64,000 nt of DNA from Burkholderiales bacterium (GTDB taxonomy: Bacteria > Pseudomonadota > Gammaproteobacteria > Burkholderiales > Burkholderiaceae_B). The notes below the pieces were generated by a model. It saw nothing but the letters and a program-made list of their open reading frames with translations. It was not told where the DNA came from and did not search any database. A program made the position numbers and the translations under genes. Every line of letters begins with the position of its first letter. Position 1 is the stretch's first letter. The DNA lies in NCBI GenBank assembly GCA_021299735.1, contig JAJTEM010000002.1, positions 1 through 64,000 of the forward strand, read 5' to 3'. This document shows, piece by piece, positions 31,928 to 41,061 of this stretch.

Positions 31928-33358
31928 ATGCCAGCAACAATCTTTCCATTCACAAAAAATAGTAACGTGATCTCTGCACCTACGCCCACACCAGCTTTAA
32001 GCGAATTGTTGGCGCGTTACGACATTCCCGGGCCCCGCTACACCAGTTACCCCACTATTGATCAATGCACGGAATCTGTAGGGGCAATCGATTTTGAAGA
32101 TGCCTTGCGTAGCCGCTGCCTGGGGGGCTTGCGTCGCCCAATGTCGCTGTATGTGCATGTGCCATTTTGTGAATCGGTGTGTTACTACTGTGCTTGTAAC
32201 AAGGTTGTAACCAAGAAGCATGATCGTGTGGCCCATTACCTGAATTGCCTTGAACGGGAGGCCATGCTGGTTGCAAAAATGGCCGCCGGTAACCTGACCC
32301 CTGTTACCCAGTTTCACATGGGTGGTGGTACCCCCACGTTTATGACTGACCAGGAATTGCTGGGTTTGGTGCAAGGCCTGAAAATGGTGTTTCCGTTTGC
32401 AGCCAACGCGGAAATGTCAATTGAAGTGGACCCCCGCACTGTGGATGAAGTGCGCCTGTTAAGTTTGCGCGGTATTGGTTTTAATCGCATCAGTTTTGGC
32501 GTGCAGGATTTTGACCCTTGCGTGCAGAAAGCGGTTCACCGCGAACAAAGTTTTGAGTCGGTAGAGCTACTGATGAAAGCAGCACGCCGTTTCGGTTATG
32601 AGTCCATTAACGTGGATTTGATCTATGGCCTACCCAAACAAACCCCGGAAAGTTTTGCACAAACGCTAGACCAATTAATCAGCTTGTCGCCCGATCGTGT
32701 TGCCATGTATGGCTATGCCCACATGCCAGACCGATTCAGGCCCCAACGCAGAATTCACGAGGCTGATTTGCCCGATGCCGAAGGGCGCGTGGCCTTGCTG
32801 GCCATGGCCATTGAACGCATGCAAAGCGCAGGTTACGAATACATTGGCATGGACCATTTCGCCAAGCCAAGCGACTCCCTTGCTGTGGCCAAAAGGCAAG
32901 GCAGATTGCATCGCAATTTTCAGGGCTACACTACCCAGCCTGATGCCGATTTGATCGGCCTTGGTGTAAGCGCAATCAGCAAAGTAGGTTCCGTGATGGT
33001 GCAAAACACCCGTGATTTGAATGAATACGAAGATTCACTGTCACGGGGGCATTTGGCCTTGTTTCGTGGGCATGCTTGCAATCGTGACGACTTGATCCGC
33101 TACAGCGTGATCATGGCACTGTTGTGCCAAGGCAGTGTGCAGTTTGCTGATTTTTCCCAGTCTCACTGGATCGATTTCGACAGTTATTTTGGCGATGAGT
33201 TGGCAAAGCTTGAAGAGTTCATGACACAAGGATTGGTCACACTCACTCCAACCGGTATCGAGGTTACCACTGTGGGCTGGTTCTTCATTCGCCCCATTGC
33301 CATGGTGTTCGACCGCTATCAGCACCTAAGAAATTCAGGTCAAAGCAAGGTGCTTTGA
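31928..33358 (+). CDS. hemN: Oxygen-independent coproporphyrinogen III oxidase
   Basis: A 476-residue radical SAM enzyme that makes protoporphyrinogen without oxygen. The cluster-binding motif is CESVCYYCAC: Cys81, Cys85 and Cys88 as CxxxCxxC, plus the conserved Cys90. GGGTPTFM follows, as does the HemN C-terminal domain. Length is normal for HemN rather than the shorter HemW. Driven by an FNR box, it supplies heme at low oxygen, fitting the neighbouring cbb3 genes. It abuts the SafE-like gene. Confidence 0.95.
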   Translation: MPATIFPFTKNSNVISAPTPTPALSELLARYDIPGPRYTSYPTIDQCTESVGAIDFEDALRSRCLGGLRRPMSLYVHVPFCESVCYYCACNKVVTKKHDRVAHYLNCLEREAMLVAKMAAGNLTPVTQFHMGGGTPTFMTDQELLGLVQGLKMVFPFAANAEMSIEVDPRTVDEVRLLSLRGIGFNRISFGVQDFDPCVQKAVHREQSFESVELLMKAARRFGYESINVDLIYGLPKQTPESFAQTLDQLISLSPDRVAMYGYAHMPDRFRPQRRIHEADLPDAEGRVALLAMAIERMQSAGYEYIGMDHFAKPSDSLAVAKRQGRLHRNFQGYTTQPDADLIGLGVSAISKVGSVMVQNTRDLNEYEDSLSRGHLALFRGHACNRDDLIRYSVIMALLCQGSVQFADFSQSHWIDFDSYFGDELAKLEEFMTQGLVTLTPTGIEVTTVGWFFIRPIAMVFDRYQHLRNSGQSKVL

Positions 33359-33360
33359 TT

Positions 33361-34047
33361 GTGATTAGCGTTTCATTGCTTACATCGGCTTTTGCGCTTG
33401 GCTTGTTGGCCATGCCCCATTGTGGCTCCATGTGCGCTTGCCAGTTTGCGGCACCATGGCTTCGCAAGCCTGTCCATTTTCAGCTGGGCAGGTTGATTGC
33501 TTATGTTGCCGGTGGAGTATTGGCGGGTAGTGTGTCCTCCAGCCTCTTGGGTCTGGCATCAAGCGGTGTTCAGGTGTTTCAGGCGGTGAACTGGATGTTG
33601 ATGGCGGTGCTGGCTTTTTCAGCGGTCTTGCTTTTGATGCGTGGCCAGTCGTTGGGCGCACTGGTTCAGCAAAAAATTCACCTGCCACCAGCGCTAGAGC
33701 GAAAGCTGGCGCCTTTGCAGCAGCCTGGTCCAGCGGCTTCATTGAAAGCTGGTTTGTTGTGGTTGTTCATGCCCTGTGGTGTGCTTTGGGCAGGTTTCAT
33801 GTTGGCTTATCTTTCGGGTAGCCCAGTGCAAGGCGCAATCATCATGGCTGTGTTTGCAATTACCAGCGGTGCGGGTTTGCAACTGGTCAGCAGCTTGCGG
33901 CAATCACTTTCAGGTCGCCTCGGTGATGTGCAGGTGCTTAGGGCAAGTGGTGCAATCATTTTGCTGGGTTTGGCAATCATGCTGGGTAGGCAAGCGGGTG
34001 TTCTCTCCACACCTGCATGGTTACAGGGTATCGGTTTGTGTCTGTAA
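33361..34047 (+). CDS. Sulfite exporter TauE/SafE family membrane protein
   Basis: A 228-residue membrane protein with about six helices. The first helix ends in GLLAMPHCGSMCACQF (Cys21, Cys25), the cysteine-histidine signature of the small SafE/UreH-like group that travels with cbb3 genes, where a role in metal or heme delivery is suspected but not shown. A second cysteine motif, FMPCGVLWAGF, lies near residue 140. GTG 33361 directly follows the hemN stop; TTG 33355 is possible too. It is probably co-transcribed with hemN. Confidence 0.8.
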   Translation: MISVSLLTSAFALGLLAMPHCGSMCACQFAAPWLRKPVHFQLGRLIAYVAGGVLAGSVSSSLLGLASSGVQVFQAVNWMLMAVLAFSAVLLLMRGQSLGALVQQKIHLPPALERKLAPLQQPGPAASLKAGLLWLFMPCGVLWAGFMLAYLSGSPVQGAIIMAVFAITSGAGLQLVSSLRQSLSGRLGDVQVLRASGAIILLGLAIMLGRQAGVLSTPAWLQGIGLCL

Positions 34048-34061
34048 ATCACCAATCCAAA

Positions 34062-34721
34062 TCAAAACTCCTCTGCCCATTTTTTGAATTGGTTCAGTGA
34101 TCCCTTGAACAAGTGGTCAATATCAGCCAAATGTTCATCCACAAACTCCCGCACCATTGAACCAGTGCTGGCCGGTTCTACCCGCAGGTGGGCTTCGCAT
34201 TGGCCGTCGGCGTTACTCACACGCATGTTCAGTTTGTGTGCAATTCGTAGCATCGCTTCATTGTCCATCAGGGTGTAAATGAACAGCATTTCAATGCCTT
34301 CGTTGCGCGCCCTGCGCAAGGCCCTTTGAAACAACAGCGTACCCAAGCCATGGCCGCGCATATTCGCATCCAGCGACAAGCCCAGTTCTGCGCCTTTAGG
34401 GCCGGCTTTGTCAGCTGCCTGGTTCAATTCAGCCAAATGCACCACACCCAGCAACACATCATCGCGCCCGAAAATTCCGAACACTGAATCGCGTTCGAAA
34501 TCGATGCTCGCTGTGTACTTCGCAATTGCGGCATCTCCCAATGCATAACTGAAGCGCAAACGGCGGTCCGTTTCATTCAACGCCAGCAAGTGTGCAAGAA
34601 TTAAAGGGCGGTGTGAGTCATCCAGTTCCACAATCGGAACCTTCGACAGGCCCAGAATGGACGCAGCCCTTCGCCCCAAAACGCTGGGAATATCAAACCA
34701 CTCAATGGGTTCTGACGACAT
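34062..34721 (-). CDS. GNAT family N-acetyltransferase
   Basis: A 219-residue cytoplasmic protein with a GNAT fold (about 35-185). The acetyl-CoA-binding segment is SLDANMRGHGLGTLLFQRAL, where the R/Q-x-x-G-x-G/A pattern reads RGHGLG. The opening RRAASILGLSKVPIVELDD is typical of a group of uncharacterised bacterial acetyltransferases. The acceptor is unknown. The C-terminal 30 residues are an extra helical segment. It converges on the SafE-like gene and is divergent from lipB. Confidence 0.82.
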   Translation of the reverse strand: MSSEPIEWFDIPSVLGRRAASILGLSKVPIVELDDSHRPLILAHLLALNETDRRLRFSYALGDAAIAKYTASIDFERDSVFGIFGRDDVLLGVVHLAELNQAADKAGPKGAELGLSLDANMRGHGLGTLLFQRALRRARNEGIEMLFIYTLMDNEAMLRIAHKLNMRVSNADGQCEAHLRVEPASTGSMVREFVDEHLADIDHLFKGSLNQFKKWAEEF

Positions 34722-34768
34722 AATGAACTCGACTGCAAAAATTTGTTAAAACCCGGAAATACATCCAC

Positions 34769-35464
34769 ATGATCCAACAACAAGCAAGCCTGCCGCAACC
34801 CAGCACCCCGCAAGTTGGAGTACCACTTCAAATTCGCGAACTGGGCTTGGTCGAGTATATGCCCACTTGGGAGGCCATGCGAAATTTCACGGATACCCGC
34901 ACAGAAGGCGATAGCGACCAAATCTGGATTTGTGAACACCCCCCGGTGTTCACTTTGGGCCTGGCTGGCGATCCTGGTCATTTGTTGCAGCGCAGCAACA
35001 TACCTTTGGTGAACACGGATCGCGGTGGGCAAATCACGTACCACGGCCCGGGGCAAATTGTGGTTTACCCGCTTTTAGACCTGCGCCGCTTTGGTTTGAA
35101 AGTGCGTGAGTATGTGCAGTTGCTTGAGCAAAGCATTATTGATGCACTGGTACAGGTGGGGGTGGGGGATGCCCAACGCAAACCAAACGCCCCGGGGGTG
35201 TATACATTTCACAACGGTACTTTGGCCAAAATAGCCGCCTTGGGCATCAAGATTCGCAAGGGCTGCAGCTACCACGGCTTGTCGCTGAATGTTGCAATGG
35301 ATTTGGCGCCATTTTTGCAGATTAACCCCTGTGGGTATGAAGGTTTGGAAACCGTAGACTTGGCCACGATTGGTGTTAAAATTTCACAAGCTGAGATGAA
35401 AATGCATCTCATGAAATACCTGATTCAACACCTTGAAGCTGCGAGATCCGCGGTGGCAAAGTAA
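34769..35464 (+). CDS. lipB: Octanoyltransferase LipB
   Basis: A 231-residue enzyme that moves octanoate from acyl carrier protein to lipoyl domains. The catalytic pair is Cys188 ([14 protein letters not shown]) and Lys154 ([10 protein letters not shown]). [12 protein letters not shown] and [11 protein letters not shown] are conserved active-site segments. Length is normal. It is followed 40 bases later by lipA, the next enzyme in lipoate synthesis. Confidence 0.96.
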   Translation: MIQQQASLPQPSTPQVGVPLQIRELGLVEYMPTWEAMRNFTDTRTEGDSDQIWICEHPPVFTLGLAGDPGHLLQRSNIPLVNTDRGGQITYHGPGQIVVYPLLDLRRFGLKVREYVQLLEQSIIDALVQVGVGDAQRKPNAPGVYTFHNGTLAKIAALGIKIRKGCSYHGLSLNVAMDLAPFLQINPCGYEGLETVDLATIGVKISQAEMKMHLMKYLIQHLEAARSAVAK

Positions 35465-35504
35465 ATACAAGGCCTGAACAAGCTTGGGGCCTGGGAGCAA
35501 AAAC

Positions 35505-36488
35505 GTGTCCGAGATCAATGAAAAGTCCGCCGTGGCCAAAGAACTGAGCGCAGTCAGCGATCCGACCGTCAAACAAAAAGCGGCCGCCAAAACCGCCCGC
35601 ATCCCCATCAAAATTGTGCCGGTTGAACAGCTGAAAAAGCCCGACTGGATTCGTGTAAAAGCCGGTTCGCCTTCCACCCGTTTTTATGAGATCAAGGAAA
35701 TTCTGCGCGAACACAAGTTACACACCGTGTGCGAAGAAGCGTCCTGCCCCAATATCGGTGAATGTTTTGGCAAAGGCACCGCCACCTTCATGATCATGGG
35801 CGACAAATGCACACGCCGCTGCCCCTTCTGCGATGTGGGCCACGGCCGCCCCGATCCCCTGGATGAAAACGAACCCCTGAACCTGGCAAAAACAATTGCT
35901 GCCCTGCGCTTGAACTACGTGGTGATCACCAGCGTAGACCGTGACGATTTGCGCGACGGTGGCGCCGCTCACTTCGTGGCCTGCATTGAAAAAACCCGTG
36001 AATTGTCGCCCAACACCAAAATTGAAATTCTGGTGCCCGACTTCCGTGGCCGCCTGGACCGTGCGCTGGGCATTTTGAATGCAGCCCCGCCCGATGTCAT
36101 GAATCACAACCTGGAAACCACTGAGCGCTTGTACAAGGAAGCCCGCCCCGGTTCTGATTACAAACACTCGCTGAAGTTACTGCAGGAATTCAAGAAAGCC
36201 CACCCCAACACACCTACCAAAAGCGGCATCATGGTTGGCTTGGGCGAAACCGACGAAGAAATTTTACAGGTGATGCGAGACATGCGCGAACACCAGGTGG
36301 ACATGATCACGATTGGCCAGTACTTGGCACCTTCGGGTCACCACTTGCCTGTGCGCCGCTACGTGCACCCCGATGTATTCAAAATGTTCGAAGAAAAAGC
36401 CTATGAAATGGGCTTCACCCACGCAGCTGTTGGCGCAATGGTACGCAGTTCATACCACGCTGATGAACAGGCGCATGGGTTGGTTTAA
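35505..36488 (+). CDS. lipA: Lipoyl synthase LipA
   Basis: A 327-residue radical SAM enzyme that inserts two sulfur atoms into the octanoyl chain. The auxiliary cluster motif [12 protein letters not shown] (Cys76, Cys81, Cys87) and the radical SAM motif CTRRCPFC (Cys102, Cys106, Cys109) are both intact. GTG 35505 is chosen because GGGAG lies 9 bases upstream; an upstream TTG at 35484 is less likely. The first 40 residues are a variable hydrophilic extension. Operon with lipB; converges on the fic gene. Confidence 0.96.
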   Translation: MSEINEKSAVAKELSAVSDPTVKQKAAAKTARIPIKIVPVEQLKKPDWIRVKAGSPSTRFYEIKEILREHKLHTVCEEASCPNIGECFGKGTATFMIMGDKCTRRCPFCDVGHGRPDPLDENEPLNLAKTIAALRLNYVVITSVDRDDLRDGGAAHFVACIEKTRELSPNTKIEILVPDFRGRLDRALGILNAAPPDVMNHNLETTERLYKEARPGSDYKHSLKLLQEFKKAHPNTPTKSGIMVGLGETDEEILQVMRDMREHQVDMITIGQYLAPSGHHLPVRRYVHPDVFKMFEEKAYEMGFTHAAVGAMVRSSYHADEQAHGLV

Positions 36489-36505
36489 TTTGCTGGAACC
36501 CCAGG

Positions 36506-37111
36506 CTACAGGTCCTCGGTTTTGAATTCGCTGTAGCCTTCGTAGTAGTAGCTAATATCAATACCTTTCATGTACAGCGTGCGGTCGTTAATTTGATCGG
36601 TGAGTGCAGCCTTTAACAGGGTTTTTATTTCCAAATCTTTCACCGGGCTGCGCTGCATGGCAGAAAGGTATTCTTCTTTGTCCACCAGGTTCCAGTCCAC
36701 AACCTGCTGAATTTCTTTTTTCAAGATCAAATCAAGCCAAATGCGTGTGGCGCGTCCATTCCCCTCACGAAAAGGGTGGGCCACATTCATTTCCACGTAT
36801 TTCTCGACAATTTGCTCGAACGTGCTTTGTGGCATCGCGTCAATATGTTGAAGTGACGTTTCCAGATACATCACCGGCGCAAAACGAAAATTGCCTTTGG
36901 CAATATTTACATCGCGAATTTTTCCAGCGAAATCGTAAATGTCACCGAACAGATAAGAATGGATGAAGGCGAGCCCAGCAAACCGACCAATTGCTGCTTT
37001 GTGGATATCACCAGAATCAAATAGCTGCTTGGCTTTTTGCTTGCTGATTTTTTCCTCAGTTTTGGCGAGCTCTATTTGGTTTGTGATGCCCAGCTTGTTG
37101 CTCAAAATCAT
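36506..37111 (-). CDS. fic: Fic family protein adenylyltransferase, self-inhibited (class III)
   Basis: A 201-residue Fic-domain protein that transfers AMP from ATP to target hydroxyls. The catalytic motif HPFREGNGRATR (His112) is complete. The C-terminal helix holds the inhibitory motif S-x3-E-G as SYYYEGY (Ser187, Glu191, Gly192), which marks class III enzymes that block their own ATP site. Sequence and length resemble the Neisseria meningitidis Fic protein, whose target is DNA gyrase; the target here is unknown. No antitoxin gene is beside it, as expected for class III. The enzyme has no signal peptide. Confidence 0.92.
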   Translation of the reverse strand: MILSNKLGITNQIELAKTEEKISKQKAKQLFDSGDIHKAAIGRFAGLAFIHSYLFGDIYDFAGKIRDVNIAKGNFRFAPVMYLETSLQHIDAMPQSTFEQIVEKYVEMNVAHPFREGNGRATRIWLDLILKKEIQQVVDWNLVDKEEYLSAMQRSPVKDLEIKTLLKAALTDQINDRTLYMKGIDISYYYEGYSEFKTEDL

Positions 37112-37162
37112 ACGGATCTTCCTTTCCGGGCGGGCTTTTCGATTGCGTCAGCTATCAGTTTA

Positions 37163-37636
37163 TCAGATTGCGCCTAATTGCCCCGCGCTAATAAACTCGC
37201 CAAAGCGTTCACACCAAACCACGGCTGCGCTGTAATTTTGTAAATCGGTGTTGGCGGGCAGGTCCAGAATAAAGCCACTGAAAGTTTTAACGGGACCAAC
37301 CCGTAGTGCTTTGTCTTTGACTTCCAAAAAACCGGCTTCGTCTTCAACAAATTTTGGCACCAGGTACAAATAATAATCTGGCCCTGGTGCAAGTTCACCC
37401 TCGAACACAGCCTGTCTTGCCGTCAGGGTTAAGCGACCCTCTCCCCAATGCAGAAAGTCGCTGCCTTTCAAGTCGCGCTTAAACTCTGTTGAATACATTG
37501 CACCGCTTTGCGATGCCGCAATCGCCTCGGTACCAGGGCTTTCGGGTTCGACAAGAATTGGTAGCAAATAAATACCCAATCCAATACCAACGAGCAATGC
37601 ACCCGCATGTGTAATTAGCAGCAGAAGTTTTTTCAT
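37163..37636 (-). CDS. DM13 domain-containing protein
   Basis: A 157-residue protein with an N-terminal signal or anchor helix (about 4-29) and a DM13 domain (about 50-157). FLHWGEGRLTLTA, LAPGPDYYLYLVPKF and the C-terminal AVVWCERFGEFISAGQL are DM13 hallmarks, including the conserved cysteine in WCE. DM13 is proposed to bind a redox-active metal or electron carrier at the cell surface, but this is not proven. It lies alone between fic and the solute-binding gene. Confidence 0.8.
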   Translation of the reverse strand: MKKLLLLITHAGALLVGIGLGIYLLPILVEPESPGTEAIAASQSGAMYSTEFKRDLKGSDFLHWGEGRLTLTARQAVFEGELAPGPDYYLYLVPKFVEDEAGFLEVKDKALRVGPVKTFSGFILDLPANTDLQNYSAAVVWCERFGEFISAGQLGAI

Positions 37637-37703
37637 GGTGTTTAAACCCTTAATGATTCAGCCATCAAGTTCGCTGGCAAACCTCAAAAGGTTTCATCCG
37701 TGT

Positions 37704-38711
37704 TCACAGTTCCCGCTTGTCTGCACACTCGCCCAAGCTTCCATCCAGCTTGCAGCGAATGCGCTTCAAAATCTTCATCATCTCGGGATCGTAGAAGCCA
37801 TCGGTGGTCATTTGAATTCTGGATTCACGCATTAGCACATCGTATTTGGCGCGGTCTGCATCGGGAATATCCAGCCATGCCGCAGCGGGCACCCCTTTTT
37901 CCGATGTATCCACCAAGGCAATCGCCCGGTCAAATTGTTTCTGAATCCACTCGCGTGATTTCTGCCCGTAGCCCTCCGGGAACTTGTCTTTGCGAATCAG
38001 AATATTGGCGGTGAGCTGCACCAGCGGAAACCGGTAAATACCGCCTTTGTTGCCAATGCCTTTGTACAGTTCAAGCGGCTGGTAAGCAATGGCGGGCGCG
38101 GCAATAATGTCCACCTGCCCGTTGTTGAACTTGGTGCCGAAGTTGATCACCTCGCTGGCCACTGGCTGTGCGCCTAGTTGCTGAACCATTTTCGCTTGCG
38201 ATTTGTCGTAGTCAAGCACGGCAATTTTTTTACCTGCGGCTTTTTCAACCGAATTAATTGCCCGGTCGTTCACCATCACATAGGCAGCGCCAATTGGCAA
38301 AATGCCTGCTACTTCAAACAGGCCTGAGGTCATTTTGTCATTTAACTTCGGGCTGCTCATCAGGTCGATGACAGTGCGTAAATGCTTGTAGGTGGGCACC
38401 GCACCAATAGAATCAATACTGCCTACAAATTTGTTGAACTGCCTGCCCCGCAAGGTAGAAATAGCGGCTGCATCGCATTTGCCGGTTTTAAAATCTTCAG
38501 CTGCAAGGCGTTCATCCACATAGGCCTCCAGCTCAATATTTGCGCCCCAGGTTTTTGCAGCCACCGCATAATCTTTGGCCTGTGCAAATGCAGGCCCACT
38601 GCGCCCGGCAATGTCGAATATGCACATTTTGGTGGTGGTTGCTTTGGCGTGAATGGGTGCGGCAAGGCCTGCGCCCAGCAGAATGAGTGCTGCAGCTTGT
38701 TTGGTGATCAT
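37704..38711 (-). CDS. Putative solute-binding protein (TRAP DctP-like)
   Basis: A 335-residue periplasmic protein. The signal peptide is residues 1-22 (ending APIHA). The mature protein resembles the DctP-like putative solute-binding family: MCIFDIAGRSGPAF at the start, TGKCDAAAISTLRGRQFN, and IAAPAIAYQPLELYKG in the centre. The ligand is unknown and no TRAP membrane subunits lie beside it, so it may work with a distant transporter or as a sensor. It ends in a cysteine-containing, positively charged tail (RCKLDGSLGECADKREL). It lies 71 bases beyond the 3' end of the T6SS kinase gene, on the same strand. Confidence 0.75.
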   Translation of the reverse strand: MITKQAAALILLGAGLAAPIHAKATTTKMCIFDIAGRSGPAFAQAKDYAVAAKTWGANIELEAYVDERLAAEDFKTGKCDAAAISTLRGRQFNKFVGSIDSIGAVPTYKHLRTVIDLMSSPKLNDKMTSGLFEVAGILPIGAAYVMVNDRAINSVEKAAGKKIAVLDYDKSQAKMVQQLGAQPVASEVINFGTKFNNGQVDIIAAPAIAYQPLELYKGIGNKGGIYRFPLVQLTANILIRKDKFPEGYGQKSREWIQKQFDRAIALVDTSEKGVPAAAWLDIPDADRAKYDVLMRESRIQMTTDGFYDPEMMKILKRIRCKLDGSLGECADKREL

Positions 38712-38782
38712 GTTGTCTCCGGTAATTGTGGGCTTTTTTAATAAAGTGTTGGCCCTTCATGAATTTTCATTCTACAGAATAA

Positions 38783-40456
38783 TCAATCCACTTCATCTAC
38801 CGAAAACCAGGCGGCCGCCATGCGGTCAGTGCAGCTGGGGGCGTTACAGGCGCTGATTCCCTCAAGCGCATGAACAGCCAAATCATGGCGTAACTGGTTT
38901 GTTTGAATCAGGCCAAATCCGTAGTGATCTGACATGTTCAGGTGCTCGTAGTTTCGAGCCTGTTCTGTAACCACTACCAGAAACTGGTTTTCCCCGGCAG
39001 GGCCCGCCGCCTGAATGGGTTCATTGGCTGGTGGCAGGTTAAGCGGTTTGTTGGCCTCAATGGCCAAGGCTGGTACACGCGCATTCGGCAGCAACTGAAT
39101 AAGCGACTGATCACTCGTGCGCACGTACACCGCGACAAAACCTGCTATTGGCGATTCAACCTGAAAATGCAGAAGGTCCTCACCAATTTTTAGCGTGGTT
39201 TTGTCCATTCGAATATTGAGTGGGTTGTTTGCCCTTTGAATCACTGCTTGAAATGACGGGTCCAGCGCGTTATCGGGCAATGGAATCACAGGTGTCGAGT
39301 CTGTCGCCGATACCCCAGCTTGTGCTGCATTGGGCTGAGCTGGTGAATTGGAGCTCAACATCGCGGCCAGTCCCACTGCCGCAATCGTAAGCGCCAATAC
39401 GCTGGCCAATATCCATTTTTTACTCCAGAGGTGCGATTGTGAAGATGTTTTATTCGCTTCAATCGGGTTTGTATTTGCAGCAACTGGTTCTGTGTTGCTT
39501 GCTTGGTCCACAAGGCTGAGAATGTCTTGAGGTTCGGTTTGCAAGGCCTGCCGAAAAAGCGCCATGTTCGCGGTTCGGTCTTGTGGCTGAACAGCCAGTG
39601 CCCTGTCTATGGCCAGCTTCACATGCGGGCTGTAAGGCAATTGTGGCTGTGAGCTCAGGGTTTGATAATTGTCGTTCACCAACCGCCCAACCGACGAAGG
39701 TGGTGTTTTGCCAGTGATTAAAAAGTGTGCGACTGCCGCAAGTGCATACACATCGGTCCATGCACCTTGGGTCATCGAAGGCACTTCTGCGTACTGTTCA
39801 ATTGGGGCATAACTCGCTTTCAGAATGACCGTGAATGGCTGCGATACACTTCCAATTGCCCGGCGTGCCGCACCAAAGTCCAGCAGAATTGGGCGCCCCG
39901 TACTTTCTTCGATAATAATATTTTCTGGTGAAATATCGCGGTGATAGCACTGCTGTGTGTGCATCACTTCCAGTGCTTGCGTCAGCACAACAAGCCAATT
40001 CACCACTTGCGATTCAGGTAGCGGCCCCTTGCAGTTCTCAGCATACTGTTTCAGTGTTTGCCCTTGGTACAGTGGCATCACCATGTAGGCGGTGCCAGCC
40101 ATTTCCAAAAAGCGGTACACCTTCACAAGTGCGGCATGATCAAATTGCGCAAGCAGGCGTGCCTCGTTGATAAAACTTCGCATGCCCGCATCAAAGGTAT
40201 TCTTGTGCCGTGCTTCGCGCACTCGGACAGCGCCGCCTTCAATTCGTTGTGCCAGTGTGGCAGGCAAGTATTCTTTCAGTGCCACTTGCCGTTGCAGCAT
40301 AGGGTCAAAGGCTTTGTACACAATGCCAAATCCACCAATACCTATCACATCCTGAATTTCAAAACCTTCGATCAGGGTGCCAACTGGCAAGGGTTGCTGA
40401 CCCGGGTCATTGGTCAGAACCGGAACAGTTTGTATTACCGTATTCTCGTTCATCAT
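38783..40456 (-). CDS. T6SS-associated serine/threonine protein kinase
   Basis: A 557-residue Hanks-type kinase. Domain order: kinase with glycine loop IGIGGFGIVY, Lys61, catalytic HRD (172-174) with Asn179, and DFG (193-195); a membrane helix (about 348-367); then a periplasmic DUF4384-like domain (about 430-520). It is probably the counterpart of PpkA, which phosphorylates the FHA protein to switch on T6SS firing. The matching phosphatase (pppA) and FHA protein (tagH) are in the divergent operon. It overlaps tagF by 4 bases and is last in the leftward operon. Confidence 0.9.
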   Translation of the reverse strand: MMNENTVIQTVPVLTNDPGQQPLPVGTLIEGFEIQDVIGIGGFGIVYKAFDPMLQRQVALKEYLPATLAQRIEGGAVRVREARHKNTFDAGMRSFINEARLLAQFDHAALVKVYRFLEMAGTAYMVMPLYQGQTLKQYAENCKGPLPESQVVNWLVVLTQALEVMHTQQCYHRDISPENIIIEESTGRPILLDFGAARRAIGSVSQPFTVILKASYAPIEQYAEVPSMTQGAWTDVYALAAVAHFLITGKTPPSSVGRLVNDNYQTLSSQPQLPYSPHVKLAIDRALAVQPQDRTANMALFRQALQTEPQDILSLVDQASNTEPVAANTNPIEANKTSSQSHLWSKKWILASVLALTIAAVGLAAMLSSNSPAQPNAAQAGVSATDSTPVIPLPDNALDPSFQAVIQRANNPLNIRMDKTTLKIGEDLLHFQVESPIAGFVAVYVRTSDQSLIQLLPNARVPALAIEANKPLNLPPANEPIQAAGPAGENQFLVVVTEQARNYEHLNMSDHYGFGLIQTNQLRHDLAVHALEGISACNAPSCTDRMAAAWFSVDEVD

Positions 40457-41061
40457 GCTGCGGAACCCAAGCCCACCAAGGTGTCGAAATCATGTGTGGT
40501 AGGTAAACCCTCGCAGTGCAGTAAGGGTTTGATTGATCCGTCATATTCAATTTTGAACCAGTGGCTTTGAGAATCGCCTGGATTCGAAAAGACTTTGTTG
40601 ATTGACTGTTTTGTCAAAGCAGGCAGTGCTGCACATTCCGATTCAAATCGGTTCAGGCTCCAGTCCTCTTGCAACGCATGGGCGCACAGCAAATGGGCCT
40701 TTTGAAACCATGAATCAATCGACTCGCCGCCAGGGTTTTCAATCGAATATACAGCCAGTTTTTGAAGTAGGACAAAAGGAAAAGCACGTCCGGCTTTGTC
40801 CACCGAAGGCATGATTACACCGACGGTTGTGTTATTGCTTAGCTGTGGCAATACACTCGGCCCCCACACAAATCCAAGTACAGGTGTTTGGAAATACGCA
40901 TTCATCCAAGCGCTTCCGTGGGTGGCCTGCCCTTGTTGCATGGCGCTGCTTAGCCACAGGTCGATTGCCTCTTGCAGGTCTGCAGGCATGTTGTGGCTGC
41001 AAAAATCGCCCACACAGGGCAACTTGCCAAACCAACTCAGGTGTCTGGTTGTCGCGTTCAT
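40453..41061 (-). CDS. tagF: Type VI secretion-associated protein TagF
   Basis: A 202-residue cytoplasmic protein of the TagF family. The opening WFGKLPCVGDFCSH and GVIMPSVDKAGRAFPFVLL are its signature. In Pseudomonas TagF represses the T6SS post-translationally, partly through the FHA protein. Here it sits between tssM and the kinase, overlapping both by 4 bases, and so belongs to the regulatory layer of the system. Length is usual for TagF without the fused PppA domain. Confidence 0.92.
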   Translation of the reverse strand: MNATTRHLSWFGKLPCVGDFCSHNMPADLQEAIDLWLSSAMQQGQATHGSAWMNAYFQTPVLGFVWGPSVLPQLSNNTTVGVIMPSVDKAGRAFPFVLLQKLAVYSIENPGGESIDSWFQKAHLLCAHALQEDWSLNRFESECAALPALTKQSINKVFSNPGDSQSHWFKIEYDGSIKPLLHCEGLPTTHDFDTLVGLGSAA

